A DNA stretch of 64,000 nt from Allobosea sp. (GCF_017308075.1 NZ_JAFKFX010000042.1:20672-84671), one strand, 5' to 3'. Positions 43,467 to 52,669 are shown, counted from the stretch's first letter. Made by a program: numbers and translations. Notes: generated by a model from the sequence alone, not told the origin.

Positions 43467-44138
43467 TCAGCGGACGATCATGGTGCGCCGCTCGAGCTTC
43501 GCGACCCAGCGGGCAAACGGCCAAAGCAGGACGAAGAAGATCAGCGCCGCGGCCGTGAGCGGAGTCGGATTGTAGGTTTGTTCCTGTGCCACACGGGCGG
43601 AGCGCAGCAATTCGGGCAGGGCGACGAGGGCGGCGATCGAGGTGGTTTTCACGAGCTCGAGCGAGTTGCTCGCCAGGGGCGCCAGGACGTTTCGGATCGC
43701 TTGCGGCAGGATGATGTAGACCACTGTGCGGATCGGGCCGAAACCGAGGGCGTGGGCGGCTTCCCTCTGGCCCTTGGGTACGGATTCGACGCCTGCGCGC
43801 AGAATCTCGCCATAATAGCCGGAGTTGTTGACGGTTATGGCCATCACCACGGCGGCAAAGCTGCCGAGCTTGAGACCCAGGAACGGCAGTCCGTAGAAGA
43901 TCAGCACCAGCAGGACGATGACTGGAAACGAGCGCAGCACATCGACGTAGATCAGCAGCAGGATATTGAGCCAGCGAATGTGGAAGCTGTACAGGATCGC
44001 GATGAGCAGGCCGCAGAGCACGGCGAGCGGCAGAGTGACGATGGCCAGCAGGAGCGTCAGCTCCAGGCCCTGAACCAGAAGCGGGTATATCTGGATCAGA
44101 GAATCGATGTTGAAGAAGTTCTCGAGAAAGATGTCCAT
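43467..44138 (-). CDS. Polar amino-acid ABC permease
   Basis: A 223-aa HisM/GlnP-type permease with about five transmembrane helices, the EAA loop QREAAHALGFGPIRTVVYII and LPELLRSARVAQEQTYNPTP near the end. It pairs with the similar permease 12 bases upstream as the two halves of one channel. Confidence 0.92.
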   Translation of the reverse strand: MDIFLENFFNIDSLIQIYPLLVQGLELTLLLAIVTLPLAVLCGLLIAILYSFHIRWLNILLLIYVDVLRSFPVIVLLVLIFYGLPFLGLKLGSFAAVVMAITVNNSGYYGEILRAGVESVPKGQREAAHALGFGPIRTVVYIILPQAIRNVLAPLASNSLELVKTTSIAALVALPELLRSARVAQEQTYNPTPLTAAALIFFVLLWPFARWVAKLERRTMIVR

Positions 44139-44150
44139 CGTGCCTGTACC

Positions 44151-44825
44151 TCAGCGGCTGCGCGGGCTGAACTTGCGTTCGACCCAGCGACTGGCGATGA
44201 CCAGCGGGATGAAGAAGGTGAGGTAGAAGGCGGCCGCCAGCGTCAGGGGGGAGGGGTTGGCGACGATCGCCATCACGCTTTGCGCCTGCCCAAGGGTTTC
44301 CGGCAGGGCGACGGCCGTGCCCAGCGCAGTTCCCTTGCTGATCGCGATCGCACGGTTGGTCAGGAGCGGAATCGCCAGGCGGATGGCCTGTGGCAGCACG
44401 ATGAGGAACAGTGCCCGAAAATAGGTGAATCCGAGCGCTTCGGAAGCTTCCCATTGCCCGCGCGGCACCGCCCTGATGGCCGAATGGAAAATCTCGGTGG
44501 CGAAGGCGGAGAGCACCAACGCGAGGGCGACGACCGTGGTGGCGAATGGCGACAAGGCCAGGCCGGCATAGGGTAGGCCGAAATAGACGAAGATGATGAC
44601 GACGAGCTGGGGCAGAGTCCGGAAAAGATCGACATAGACGACGATCGCCGCGCTCAGGGCCCTGCTATTCATGCAATGCAGTACGGCGAAGCCCAGCCCG
44701 ACGCCGATGCCGAGTATGATCACCAGAATGGAGACCAGCACCGTCAAGCCAAATCCGCCGAGGACCGTCGGGAAGGCCTCGACCATGACCTGAAGATTGA
44801 AGTAGTTCTCGACGATCTTATCCAT
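44151..44825 (-). CDS. Polar amino-acid ABC permease
   Basis: A 224-aa HisQ/GlnP-type permease. EAA loop QWEASEALGFTYFRALFLIV, family segment RTLPQLVVIIFVYFGLPYAG. First of the two permease genes, 77 bases downstream of the binding-protein gene. Confidence 0.92.
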   Translation of the reverse strand: MDKIVENYFNLQVMVEAFPTVLGGFGLTVLVSILVIILGIGVGLGFAVLHCMNSRALSAAIVVYVDLFRTLPQLVVIIFVYFGLPYAGLALSPFATTVVALALVLSAFATEIFHSAIRAVPRGQWEASEALGFTYFRALFLIVLPQAIRLAIPLLTNRAIAISKGTALGTAVALPETLGQAQSVMAIVANPSPLTLAAAFYLTFFIPLVIASRWVERKFSPRSR

Positions 44826-44902
44826 GACAGATGTCCGCCCAAGGTCCGTCGCAGCCGGAACGGAGCCCGGCCGCGGTGGATTTTGCGTGCTTCACGCCAG
44901 GA

Positions 44903-45769
44903 TTACTTGCAGTTGAGCGCGCTGGGCGTGGCTTCGAAGCCCTTGAAGCCGGGGGCGCCGTAGCCGAAATAGACGGTATCGATCGCGGAGCCGTCGTCCG
45001 GCTTGCCGTACCATTTCTCGTGCATTTTCCGCATCGTGCCGTCGAGCTTCATGCATTGCAGGATGTCTTCGACCTTGTTGCGATATGCGTTGCTTTCATT
45101 CCGGAACGCATATCCGAAATTGCGGCCGTTATAGTCTTTGAATGCGACCTTGATCGCCTTGTTCTGCTTGGCAGCGTAGACGGCCGTCGGGATCTCGTTG
45201 AGCGCCGCGAAGGCGCGCCGCGTAATGAGCGCCTGGACGGTGTCGGGGAAAGCATCGTAGCGCTGGACCTCGAAGCCGTATTTCTCGGCATTTGCCGTGG
45301 CCCAGGTGTCGGAAATCGTGCCGCGATTGACGGCGATCGCCTTGCCCTTCAGGTCTTCGAAGCCTTTCATTTCATCGCTGGTGCGAACGAGAAAGCCGTT
45401 GCCGGTCGCAAACAGAGGCTCGGTGAAGAGCATCCGCTCGGATCGTTCCGCTGTGATGTTCAATGGGTTGACCGTGAACTCGATCCGCTTTGCGAACAGG
45501 GCGGCGAACAGGCCTGAGAAGGGAATGTCGACGATCTCGACCTTGGGGCGACCGAGGCGCTTGCCGACTTCGTTGATCAGGTCGGCGCCAAAGCCCTCGG
45601 GGCCGCTTGCGCCGCGGACCATCCAGGGGGCCACGCCAAAATCGGTGCCGACGACCAGTGGCGCATTTGCCGGGTGATCGGCTTCCTGCGCCAGGGAGGC
45701 GCTGCCGGCGAAGAGCGTCGCGCCAAGCAGGGCCGCCGCCGCGACTGTCAGGTTCTTGAAGTGTTTCAT
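44903..45769 (-). CDS. Amino-acid-type ABC substrate-binding protein
   Basis: A 288-aa SBP_bac_3 protein. Signal peptide NLTVAAAALLGATLFAGSAS, then VVGTDFGVAPWMVRGASGPE, FGADLINEVGKRLG, FSGLFAALFAKRIEFTVNPL and GKAIAVNRGTISDTW. Two cysteines near the C-terminus may form a disulfide. GGAGG seven bases before ATG 45769. The ligand is probably the ureide-type substrate handled by the neighbouring enzymes. Confidence 0.92.
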   Translation of the reverse strand: MKHFKNLTVAAAALLGATLFAGSASLAQEADHPANAPLVVGTDFGVAPWMVRGASGPEGFGADLINEVGKRLGRPKVEIVDIPFSGLFAALFAKRIEFTVNPLNITAERSERMLFTEPLFATGNGFLVRTSDEMKGFEDLKGKAIAVNRGTISDTWATANAEKYGFEVQRYDAFPDTVQALITRRAFAALNEIPTAVYAAKQNKAIKVAFKDYNGRNFGYAFRNESNAYRNKVEDILQCMKLDGTMRKMHEKWYGKPDDGSAIDTVYFGYGAPGFKGFEATPSALNCK

Positions 45770-45803
45770 GGGGTTCCTCCTCAATTGTTGTTCTGTGTCG
45801 GGA

Positions 45804-46715
45804 TCAGGGCCTCGCCGGATGGGTGGCCAGCCAGTGGCGCGCGATGTCGGCGCGCCGGCAGACCCAGACATCCGGATGGCTGGCGACGTGGTCGAGAAAG
45901 CGCTCGAGCCCGGCCGCTCGGCCGGGGTGGCCGACGAGGCGAAGATGCAGTCCGACGGACATCATCTTGGGCGCCTGCGCGCCCTCCCGGTAGAGCATGT
46001 CGAAGGTATCGCGCAGATATTCGAAGAGCTGGCTTCCGGTCGACATGCCGCCGCGAATGAATTTCGCGTCATTGTTGACCAGGCCATAGGGCACGACGAG
46101 GTGAGATTTGCCGTCTACTTCGGTCCAGTACGGCAATTCGTCGTTGTAGGCGTCCGAGTCGTACAGAAACCCGCCATGTTCGACGAGGAGGCGACGTGTA
46201 TTGGTGCTCGATCCGTATCGGCAGTACCAGCCGAGCGGCGCCTCGCCAAAGAGGTGCGTCAGCTTCGCGGTGGCGTTGCGGATGCGCTCGCGTTCTTCCG
46301 CCTCGCTCATCCCCTGATGATGTTCCCAGCGCAGCCCATGGGAGCACACATCGTATCCGCGAGCGCGGATGCGCGCGCACACTTCCGGGTTGCGTTCCAG
46401 TGCCAAGGCGCATCCGAGGATCGTCGCGGTCATGCCGCGTTCCGCGAGCAACCGGTCGACGCGCCAGAAACCCACCCGGCTGCCGTATTCGAACATAGAC
46501 TCGGCAGCGAGGTCGCGCCCCTTGTAGCCGGAGCTTCCGCCCTCGGTCAGACCGCTCTCGCTGGTGGCGTCGCCGTCCGGAACGGAGGGCTCGCCGCCTT
46601 CTTCGTAGTTGACGCAGATGTTCAGCGCGAGGCGGGCATTGCCGGGCCATTGCGGATGGGGCGGCTCGGCGCCATAGCCGCGAAAGTCGCGACGCAGATG
46701 ATCAAGGCTGGACAT
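45804..46715 (-). CDS. puuE: PuuE-type allantoinase (polysaccharide-deacetylase fold)
   Basis: A 303-aa NodB-fold hydrolase. The N-terminus RDFRGYGAEPPHPQWPGNAR and NYEEGGEPSVPDGD is diagnostic of PuuE-type allantoinases, which hydrolyse allantoin to allantoate without the usual binuclear amidohydrolase fold. Other segments: YDVCSHGLRWEHHQGMS and GLHLRLVGHPGRA. It overlaps the ureidoglycolate lyase gene by 14 bases. It may act on allantoin or a related cyclic ureide. Confidence 0.85.
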   Translation of the reverse strand: MSSLDHLRRDFRGYGAEPPHPQWPGNARLALNICVNYEEGGEPSVPDGDATSESGLTEGGSSGYKGRDLAAESMFEYGSRVGFWRVDRLLAERGMTATILGCALALERNPEVCARIRARGYDVCSHGLRWEHHQGMSEAEERERIRNATAKLTHLFGEAPLGWYCRYGSSTNTRRLLVEHGGFLYDSDAYNDELPYWTEVDGKSHLVVPYGLVNNDAKFIRGGMSTGSQLFEYLRDTFDMLYREGAQAPKMMSVGLHLRLVGHPGRAAGLERFLDHVASHPDVWVCRRADIARHWLATHPARP

Positions 46716-47232
46716 GGCTTGCTCCCACGAGGGCAGGCGCCGGGCTACGGATCTCGACCGGGCGATCGAGATCGAGGAAGACGTCGTCATCGTTCCGGCC
46801 GGTCAGCGACATGACCACGGCGTATTCGGCGGGCTTGTCGAGCGCGGTGAAGCCGTGGTGCCAGACGTCGCGGCCATAGGTCACGCCATGGTCCTGGGGG
46901 ACCAGGAACGCCCGCAGCGTCCCGAGATCGGGCCGACCCTCGGCATCGGAATGGCAAACCACCGCGAGATGCTCCACGCCGCGCAGCGGCAGGAAGGTTT
47001 GTGCGGAGAAGGGATGGCGCTCCAGGTGGCGGACGATCAGGGGTAGGGTCACGGCGGCCGCCACCTGGCTGACCCATAGGGTCGGCTGTCCGGCCTCGTC
47101 GGTGCGTTCGAAAGCGCGCGGGACGTAGTGGCGGCGGGCCGTCCCGGAATGCAGGACAACGGTTCCGAAGGGGGCGAAGCCTTCGGCCGTGAGAGGCGCG
47201 ACCTCGATCTGTATCGGACCGGCCGCCATCAT
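46702..47232 (-). CDS. allA: Ureidoglycolate lyase (AllA family)
   Basis: A 176-aa cupin-like enzyme splitting ureidoglycolate into glyoxylate and urea. Family features: AEGFAPFGTVV near the start, ERHPFSAQTFLPLRGVEHLA, GVTYGRDVWHHGFTALD with the metal/substrate histidines, and FLDLDRPVEIRSP. Two tandem ATGs overlap the GntR stop. It combines with PuuE as a ureide module. Confidence 0.9.
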   Translation of the reverse strand: MMAAGPIQIEVAPLTAEGFAPFGTVVLHSGTARRHYVPRAFERTDEAGQPTLWVSQVAAAVTLPLIVRHLERHPFSAQTFLPLRGVEHLAVVCHSDAEGRPDLGTLRAFLVPQDHGVTYGRDVWHHGFTALDKPAEYAVVMSLTGRNDDDVFLDLDRPVEIRSPAPALVGASHVQP

Positions 47233-47915
47233 AGGGCTCCCCGTCCGAAGGCAGCCAGAAACCCTTCACGGATATTCTCGAGATGGCGGAACATCGCCTC
47301 CCGCGCGGCCTTGCCGTCGCCGGCGCCGAGCGCGTCGATGATGGCGAGATGCTCTTCGCGCGCATGGCTTGTGCGGCCCGGCACCCGTTCGATATGCGAC
47401 AGGCGGATGCGCCTGCGGGCCTCGCCGATCATTAGGGCGAGCGAGCGGTTGCCGCAGTGCTTCGCGATGAGGTCATGGACCTCGTCGCCCTTCAGCCAGG
47501 TATTGGTGTCGTTGTGATCGGCCGCGGGATCGTCGACATGGTCGCGTGCGGCCTGCAAGGCAGCGGCAGGAATCCGACCCGCGGCCATGGCCGCGGCCTC
47601 TGGTTCCAGCAGGCGGCGCACCAGGAGCAGCTCAAGCACCTCGCCGGCGCCGATATCCCTGACGACCATCGTGCCGTTCGCCAGGCGCACGAGATATCCC
47701 TCGCCTTGCAGTCGGCTCAGAACGTTGCGCAGCGGCGTTCTTGACACCTCCAGCGCCTCCGAGATGCGCCGCTCGTCGAGCACGGATCCCGCGCCGATCT
47801 CCCGGTTCTCGATCCAGCGAAGGATCGTTTCATAGGTGCGTTCGGTCACGCTCGAGGCGGCGGGCGGGGCTGGAGGCTTTGGGATGGGAGGCACTCGATC
47901 CTCTATGGCATTCAT
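47229..47915 (-). CDS. GntR-family regulator with FCD domain
   Basis: A 228-aa repressor. N-terminal winged helix (TILRWIENREIGAGSVLDE, RRISEALEVSRTPLRNVLSR) and a C-terminal FCD all-helical effector domain with metal-binding histidines (HDLIAKHCGNRSL, HLAIIDALGAGD). It is the first gene of the ten-gene operon. A perfect operator lies on its own ribosome-binding region at 47923-47942, indicating autoregulation. Confidence 0.93.
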   Translation of the reverse strand: MNAIEDRVPPIPKPPAPPAASSVTERTYETILRWIENREIGAGSVLDERRISEALEVSRTPLRNVLSRLQGEGYLVRLANGTMVVRDIGAGEVLELLLVRRLLEPEAAAMAAGRIPAAALQAARDHVDDPAADHNDTNTWLKGDEVHDLIAKHCGNRSLALMIGEARRRIRLSHIERVPGRTSHAREEHLAIIDALGAGDGKAAREAMFRHLENIREGFLAAFGRGAL

Positions 47916-47922
47916 GGATTAT

Positions 47923-47942
47923 TCTCTTGGGATACCAAGAGA
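47923..47942 (-). promoter_or_regulatory. GntR/FCD operator palindrome
   Basis: TCTCTTGG-GATA-CCAAGAGA, a perfect 8+4+8 inverted repeat, eight bases upstream of the gntR start. The TTGGnnnnCCAA core matches the usual FCD-type GntR operator shape. Binding here would cover the AAGAGAA Shine-Dalgarno region of the DNA and block the operon. Confidence 0.75.
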
Positions 47943-48210
47943 GCGCCAGATCGCGCCGCTGTCAAGTTCCTGAGTGAGGCGCTGCCGTCAGGCTGGTGTG
48001 AGCGCCGGCGTCAGCAAGCCTTCGGCGCGGACGTCACGCCTCCCGGGCTTGGACATGGGTGTGATGAGACGTCGCCGATCCCCAGTGTGCGACACTCAGG
48101 TGAAGCGGATGCGGCGCCGAGATGATGTGGTTCCGATCGCGATTGTGGCGAACGTCTCGGCCGTTGTCCTGAACAGCACGCAGTGGCGAGCCAGGGGGGA
48201 GCGCCTCAGC
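47943..48210. other. Intergenic stretch between minus-strand regulator genes
   Basis: About 270 bases downstream of the LysR stop and upstream of gntR. Apart from the operator no gene or clear terminator was identified; the operon promoter should be here. Confidence 0.4.
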
Positions 48211-49125
48211 CTAGCTCGACCTGGAACCCTGCTGTCTTTCACCATCTGGGTTCGCCTGGAGCTCCGCGAGCAGCCAACTGATAAATGCCGCAACGATCGG
48301 CGCTTCCTGGGTGCCGCTCGGGCAGGCGAGATACAGTGATCGGTTCGCAGGAACGCTGGCGGCGAACGGGGCGACGAGCCGCCCGGTATCGAGGGCGTGC
48401 CGCGCCGTGAGATCGTCTCCCAGGGCGACGCCCTGACCGTAGATGGCCACTTCGAGAGAGAGTTGGGCATCCGGAAGATATTGCCGGGCGTAAGGTCTTC
48501 CCCGCACGCCCGAGGATTGCAGCCATCTCTGCCATTCCGCCCCGTCATCGGCGTGCAGGAGCACGTGCCGGTCGAGATCGCGGATCGATCGGAGCGGAAG
48601 CCGGCCAGCGAGATGCGGGCTGATCACCGGGAAGAGGTTCAGGCCCGCGAGCAGATGAACCCACATGTCCGGCCAGTCGCCGTCCCCGTACAGGATGTTG
48701 ACGTCGCCTTTTCCGACATCCGGGCCCGAGGAGCTCGTGGAAACGAACCGGACCTCGACATCAGGCAGATGCGCTCGGATCGCCTCGAGCTTCGGCATCA
48801 GCCAGTAGGACAGGAAGGCCGGAACGCAGCCCACGCAGAGCTTTCCGTGCGATATCGGCTTTTCGATCTTCGTTATCGAGCCGGACAGGATATCGAAGGC
48901 TGCGGCGCTGTCGGCATAGAGCTGTTCGCCCGCTCGCGTGAGGCTGACTTTCCGCTTTCCCTTTTCGAGCAGGCTTATCCGTAGGCCGGCCTCGAGCGCC
49001 CGCAACTGATGGCTCACCGCGCTCGGCGTGACATGCAGCTCCCCGGCTGCGCCGGTGAGGCTTCCATGCCTGGCAACGGCCTCGAAGGTTCTGAGCGCGT
49101 TGAGAAGGAGTGGTCGACGACGCAT
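48211..49125 (-). CDS. LysR-family regulator (GcvA type)
   Basis: A 304-aa regulator. HTH GSLTGAAGELHVTPSAVSHQ and LISLLEKGKRKVSLTRAGEQL-like linker are typical of the GcvA/AmpR branch; effector domain contains VNILYGDGDWPDMW and VAIYGQGVALGDDL. ATG 49125 is preferred to the in-frame TTG at 49137. It is divergent from the ureohydrolase gene and likely controls it. Confidence 0.92.
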   Translation of the reverse strand: MRRRPLLLNALRTFEAVARHGSLTGAAGELHVTPSAVSHQLRALEAGLRISLLEKGKRKVSLTRAGEQLYADSAAAFDILSGSITKIEKPISHGKLCVGCVPAFLSYWLMPKLEAIRAHLPDVEVRFVSTSSSGPDVGKGDVNILYGDGDWPDMWVHLLAGLNLFPVISPHLAGRLPLRSIRDLDRHVLLHADDGAEWQRWLQSSGVRGRPYARQYLPDAQLSLEVAIYGQGVALGDDLTARHALDTGRLVAPFAASVPANRSLYLACPSGTQEAPIVAAFISWLLAELQANPDGERQQGSRSS

Positions 49126-49243
49126 CGGATCTGCCAATTTTTCTCATCATAGGCCTGCTGATATTCTCAATTGCAATAGAATTCCTCGCAGGCAATCTGT
49201 CTGGACCACTCGCCATCGTCATGGATGCAGGGAGCCAGCGACA

Positions 49244-50305
49244 ATGTGGAACTCCGATGATCTTGCGGCGCTCCGGAGCCGGTTCGGAACGGCCTCAGGC
49301 GGGGCAATGGAGACGCCGGCCTATCAGCGGATCGCCGACCTGATCTTCAAGGACGGAGACCGGCGCGAATTCCCCTATGCGGGTTTTCCGACCCTGCTGG
49401 ATGCGCCCGCATTGAACCTCGTCGAAAGCCCGGAGCGCCTCGGCGCGTTGCAGGTCGCGCTTCTGGGTATCCCGATGGACCTCGCCGTGACCAACCGGGC
49501 CGGCTCGCGGTTCGGCCCGCGCGCCTTGCGGACGGTCGAGCGGATCGGGCCTTACAACGACGCGCTCGCATGCGCCCCGGTCCACGAAATGCGCGTGGCC
49601 GATATCGGGGACGTGCCGTTTCGCAGCAGGTTCGACCTGGCGATGAGCCATGAGGACATCGAGCGCCATATCGGCAGGATCGTCGATGCCGGCGTCATCC
49701 CGCTCTCGGTCGGTGGAGACCACTCGATCAGCCATCCCATCCTGAAGGTTCTCGGCCGCCACGGCCCTGTCGGCATGATCCATATCGACGCCCATTGCGA
49801 CACCGGTGGCGTCTATGAGGGCGAGCGCTTTCACCATGGCGGCCCGTTCCGGAACGCCGTGCTCGACGGCGTGCTCGACCCCACCCGGACGATTCAGATC
49901 GGGATTCGGGGGGCGGCCGAGTACATCTGGGAGTTCTCCCGGATATCGGGGATGACGGTGATCCCTGCCCGGGAGATTTCCGGGCTCGGCCTGCCGGCGA
50001 TCATCGAGAAGGCGAGAGCTGTCGTGGGGGATGGGCCGACATACCTCTCCTTCGATATCGACAGCCTCGATCCGGCCTTCGCCCCGGGCACCGGCACGCC
50101 GGAGGTGGGCGGGCTCACAAACCGCGAAGCCCTCGAGATCCTGCGCGGGATGAAGGGCGTCAATCTGGTCGGCGGCGATGTCGTCGAGGTCGCGCCTGCC
50201 TATGACGCGACGAGCAACACGGCCCATAACGCGGCCCAGATGCTGTTCGAGATTCTGAGCCTCATCTTGTTCAGCCCCTCGCTCTGCGAGGCGGATCGCG
50301 CTTGA
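49244..50305 (+). CDS. Agmatinase/arginase-family ureohydrolase
   Basis: A 353-aa Mn-dependent ureohydrolase. Metal ligands appear in SVGGDHSISHP, IHIDAHCDTGG and SFDIDSLDPAFAPGTGTPE; the loop GGLTNREALEIL and DVVEVAPAYD are conserved. The family cleaves guanidino groups to urea (agmatine, guanidinobutyrate and others); the specific substrate cannot be read from sequence. GGGAG upstream supports ATG 49244. The adjacent ureide operon implies a shared nitrogen-salvage role. Confidence 0.92.
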   Translation: MWNSDDLAALRSRFGTASGGAMETPAYQRIADLIFKDGDRREFPYAGFPTLLDAPALNLVESPERLGALQVALLGIPMDLAVTNRAGSRFGPRALRTVERIGPYNDALACAPVHEMRVADIGDVPFRSRFDLAMSHEDIERHIGRIVDAGVIPLSVGGDHSISHPILKVLGRHGPVGMIHIDAHCDTGGVYEGERFHHGGPFRNAVLDGVLDPTRTIQIGIRGAAEYIWEFSRISGMTVIPAREISGLGLPAIIEKARAVVGDGPTYLSFDIDSLDPAFAPGTGTPEVGGLTNREALEILRGMKGVNLVGGDVVEVAPAYDATSNTAHNAAQMLFEILSLILFSPSLCEADRA

Positions 50306-50411
50306 TCAGTTTCCGGCAAGCAAGGCTTGAAGGCCGGCCTGTGCTTCCTTCCGCCTACGGGGGGCGGCATCGGCCGGGCGAGGTGGCCCGGCCTGCCGCC
50401 GGCGCTGGGGA
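50306..50411. other. Short GC-rich intergenic
   Basis: Inverted GGCCGG/CCGGCC elements but no T-tract. Nothing else identified. Confidence 0.35.
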
Positions 50412-50603
50412 TTAGTCTGGCCGCGAAAGGGTAAGTCGCCCGGATTTCATCAGCTTTCCCGGGAGATCATGCCCGATCGATGTCTCCGCCAGATGGGTCG
50501 CGCTGATCAATGCCTCCAGCACTGCGGCCTCGTTCTCGGCATCGAGCGCGGCGCCGGCCTCGTCGAGCCGGATGACCGGCGCAGCCTTGTGGGTTTCGCG
50601 ATC
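50412..50603 (-). pseudogene. C-terminal remnant of an ABC transporter ATPase domain
   Basis: On the minus strand, ahead of a TAA at 50412-50414, the frame reads APVIRLDEAGAALDAENEAA followed by VLEALISATHLAETSIG. This is a degraded Walker B / D-loop of a permease-ATPase (normally LLDEATAALD), with no Walker A, signature or start upstream. It sits just after the metal ATPase gene. Too short to function; a deletion remnant. Confidence 0.6.
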
Positions 50604-50620
50604 GGCGGCGCAAGGGCATG

Positions 50621-52624
50621 TCAGGCCGGTGTCGCCTGATCGCTATTCGTGTCCACGGCGACTTGCCCACCGAGCAGGGCGCGGTGCGGTGCTGAGGCCG
50701 GCCTGTTTCCGGTCGTCTGCGCTCCGGCCCGCGAAACAACCCGGATCGGATCGTTCAGCAGCCGCAGGCCGTTGAGAACGACGAGAACCGTCCCGCCCTC
50801 GTGCCCGAGCACTGCGAATGGCAGAGGCAGGTTGAAAAAGGCGGCGCCGGTGACGAGAAGCAGCATCGCGCCGATCGCGAACATCAGGTTCTGGCGAATG
50901 ATCCGTGCGGCTCGCTGCGACAGTCTGTGCGCCGCCGCGAGCCGCTCCATGTCTTCCGAGAGGAGGGCGACGTCGGCTGCCTGAAGGGCCACCTCGGAGC
51001 CGGCCGCGCCCATGGCGATGCCGACATCGGCACGCGCCAGCGCGGCCGCATCGTTCACGCCGTCGCCGACGAACGCGATTTTCCGTCGTTTCGCTGCCGC
51101 GGCTACCAGCCTGACCTTGTCCTCGGGCAGCATCTCCGCATGGACCTCGTCGCCGCTCAGGCCCAGCTCCGCACCGATCCGCAGCGCGACGGAACGTCTG
51201 TCGCCCGTCATCATGAGAATTGTTTCGACGCCGCTTCGCCGCAGCGCGGCGAGCGCGGCCGCGGAGGTTTCGCGCGGCTTGTCGGCGACGCTTGCGGCGC
51301 CGAGGAGGCGGTTGCCACGCCCCAGATAGACCACGGTCTCGGCTGCGTTGTGCAGTGCGCTTAGCGCTTCGTGATCCAGTGCTGCGCCCATGGCCTCTGC
51401 CATCCGGCGGTTCCCTGCCCAGAGCGGGCCGGCATCGTCTTCTCCCGTGATCCCCCTGCTGGGCAGCGCTTTCACGTTCCGCACTTCACGGATCGGCAGC
51501 CCGCGCCGCGCGACTTCGCGGCGCAGGGCATCGGCAATATGATGCTCGGAATGGGCCTCAAGGCTGGCGAGAGTCGACAGGAGGTCGCGCTCGTTCCCGT
51601 CAAGAGCGACGACGTTCGTCACGCTGGCCCGTCCTGCCGTCAAAGTTCCGGTCTTATCGAACGCAAAGACCTTGACATCGGCCAGGGTCTCCAGTGCCGC
51701 GCCGCCCTTGAAGAGAACGCCTCCGCGAGCTGCCGCCGCAAGCGCCGAAAGGACTGCGGCCGGCACGGAGATGACGACTGCGCAAGGACTTGCCGCGACC
51801 AGCATGGTCGCGGCGCGATAAAGGGCGATCTCCCAGCTGTTTCCGAGCCAGAGGAAGACAGCGAGCGCGGCGGCGGAGCCGGCGAGCACCGCGATCGTGT
51901 AGCGCTGTCCGAACCACGCGCTGAACCGTTCGGAGGGCGCCTTCGCCGCCTGAGCCTGCGTGACCAGCGCGATCATCCGGGCGACCGTGCTCTGCGCCAG
52001 CGTCTTGGTGACCCTTAGCTCGAGCACGCCATCGAGATTGACGGTCGCCTCGAATAGCGGCTGGCCCGGCTCCTTGCTGACGGGCATCGACTCGCCGGTG
52101 ATCGTGGATTCGTCCAGCGCACTCCGGCCGGAGACGACCACGCCGTCCGCCGGAACCCGTGAGCCCGGGCGAAGGATCAGCACATCGCCGATCCGCAGAT
52201 CGGTCGCGGGCACTTCCTCGACCCCGCCATGCGGCATCTTGCGGAAGGCCGTTTCCGGCCGCAGCGCCATCAAGGCCTCGATGGCACGCTTGGCGCGCCC
52301 CATGGCCCGCTCCTCGAGCGTCGTCGACAGGCTGAACAGCGTCAGCAGGATCGCGCCTTCGAGCGAGGCGCCGACGGCTGCCGCGGCGATCGCCGCGACG
52401 ATCATCAGGAGATCGATATCGAGGACATGGTCGCGTGAGAGTGCCGCCAGGGCCCGCCAGCCGGCCGGCACGCCGCCGGCCAGGTAGACGAGGGCCGTGC
52501 CGGCCAGGGCTGCTCGTGCCCCAGTCTCGCCCCCGAGGATCCAGTGGCCCGATACGGCCAGCACGAGGCCAATCACCGTGGCCATGGTGAGAACGACCGG
52601 GAGATTCAATCGGAAACGCGGCAA
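50621..52624 (-). CDS. P1B-4-type heavy-metal ATPase
   Basis: A ~667-aa metal-transporting P-type ATPase. TGES actuator motif, phosphorylation site FAFDKTGTLTAG, GDGVNDAAALARAD hinge. The membrane metal site is SPC (VAASPCAVVIS) in the sixth helix, with HEGGT in the eighth; this pair defines the P1B-4 group, associated with Co, Fe(II) or Zn export. No N-terminal metal-binding domain, as usual for this group. Start unclear: TTG 52624 has GGAGGG four bases before it; TTG 52636 is also in frame. A perfect iron-box-like palindrome lies upstream. Confidence 0.92.
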   Translation of the reverse strand: MPRFRLNLPVVLTMATVIGLVLAVSGHWILGGETGARAALAGTALVYLAGGVPAGWRALAALSRDHVLDIDLLMIVAAIAAAAVGASLEGAILLTLFSLSTTLEERAMGRAKRAIEALMALRPETAFRKMPHGGVEEVPATDLRIGDVLILRPGSRVPADGVVVSGRSALDESTITGESMPVSKEPGQPLFEATVNLDGVLELRVTKTLAQSTVARMIALVTQAQAAKAPSERFSAWFGQRYTIAVLAGSAAALAVFLWLGNSWEIALYRAATMLVAASPCAVVISVPAAVLSALAAAARGGVLFKGGAALETLADVKVFAFDKTGTLTAGRASVTNVVALDGNERDLLSTLASLEAHSEHHIADALRREVARRGLPIREVRNVKALPSRGITGEDDAGPLWAGNRRMAEAMGAALDHEALSALHNAAETVVYLGRGNRLLGAASVADKPRETSAAALAALRRSGVETILMMTGDRRSVALRIGAELGLSGDEVHAEMLPEDKVRLVAAAAKRRKIAFVGDGVNDAAALARADVGIAMGAAGSEVALQAADVALLSEDMERLAAAHRLSQRAARIIRQNLMFAIGAMLLLVTGAAFFNLPLPFAVLGHEGGTVLVVLNGLRLLNDPIRVVSRAGAQTTGNRPASAPHRALLGGQVAVDTNSDQATPA

Positions 52625-52669
52625 CACCCCCTCCAATGCGTGATCGGTGCCAGGTGGTCTTGGGACGTG

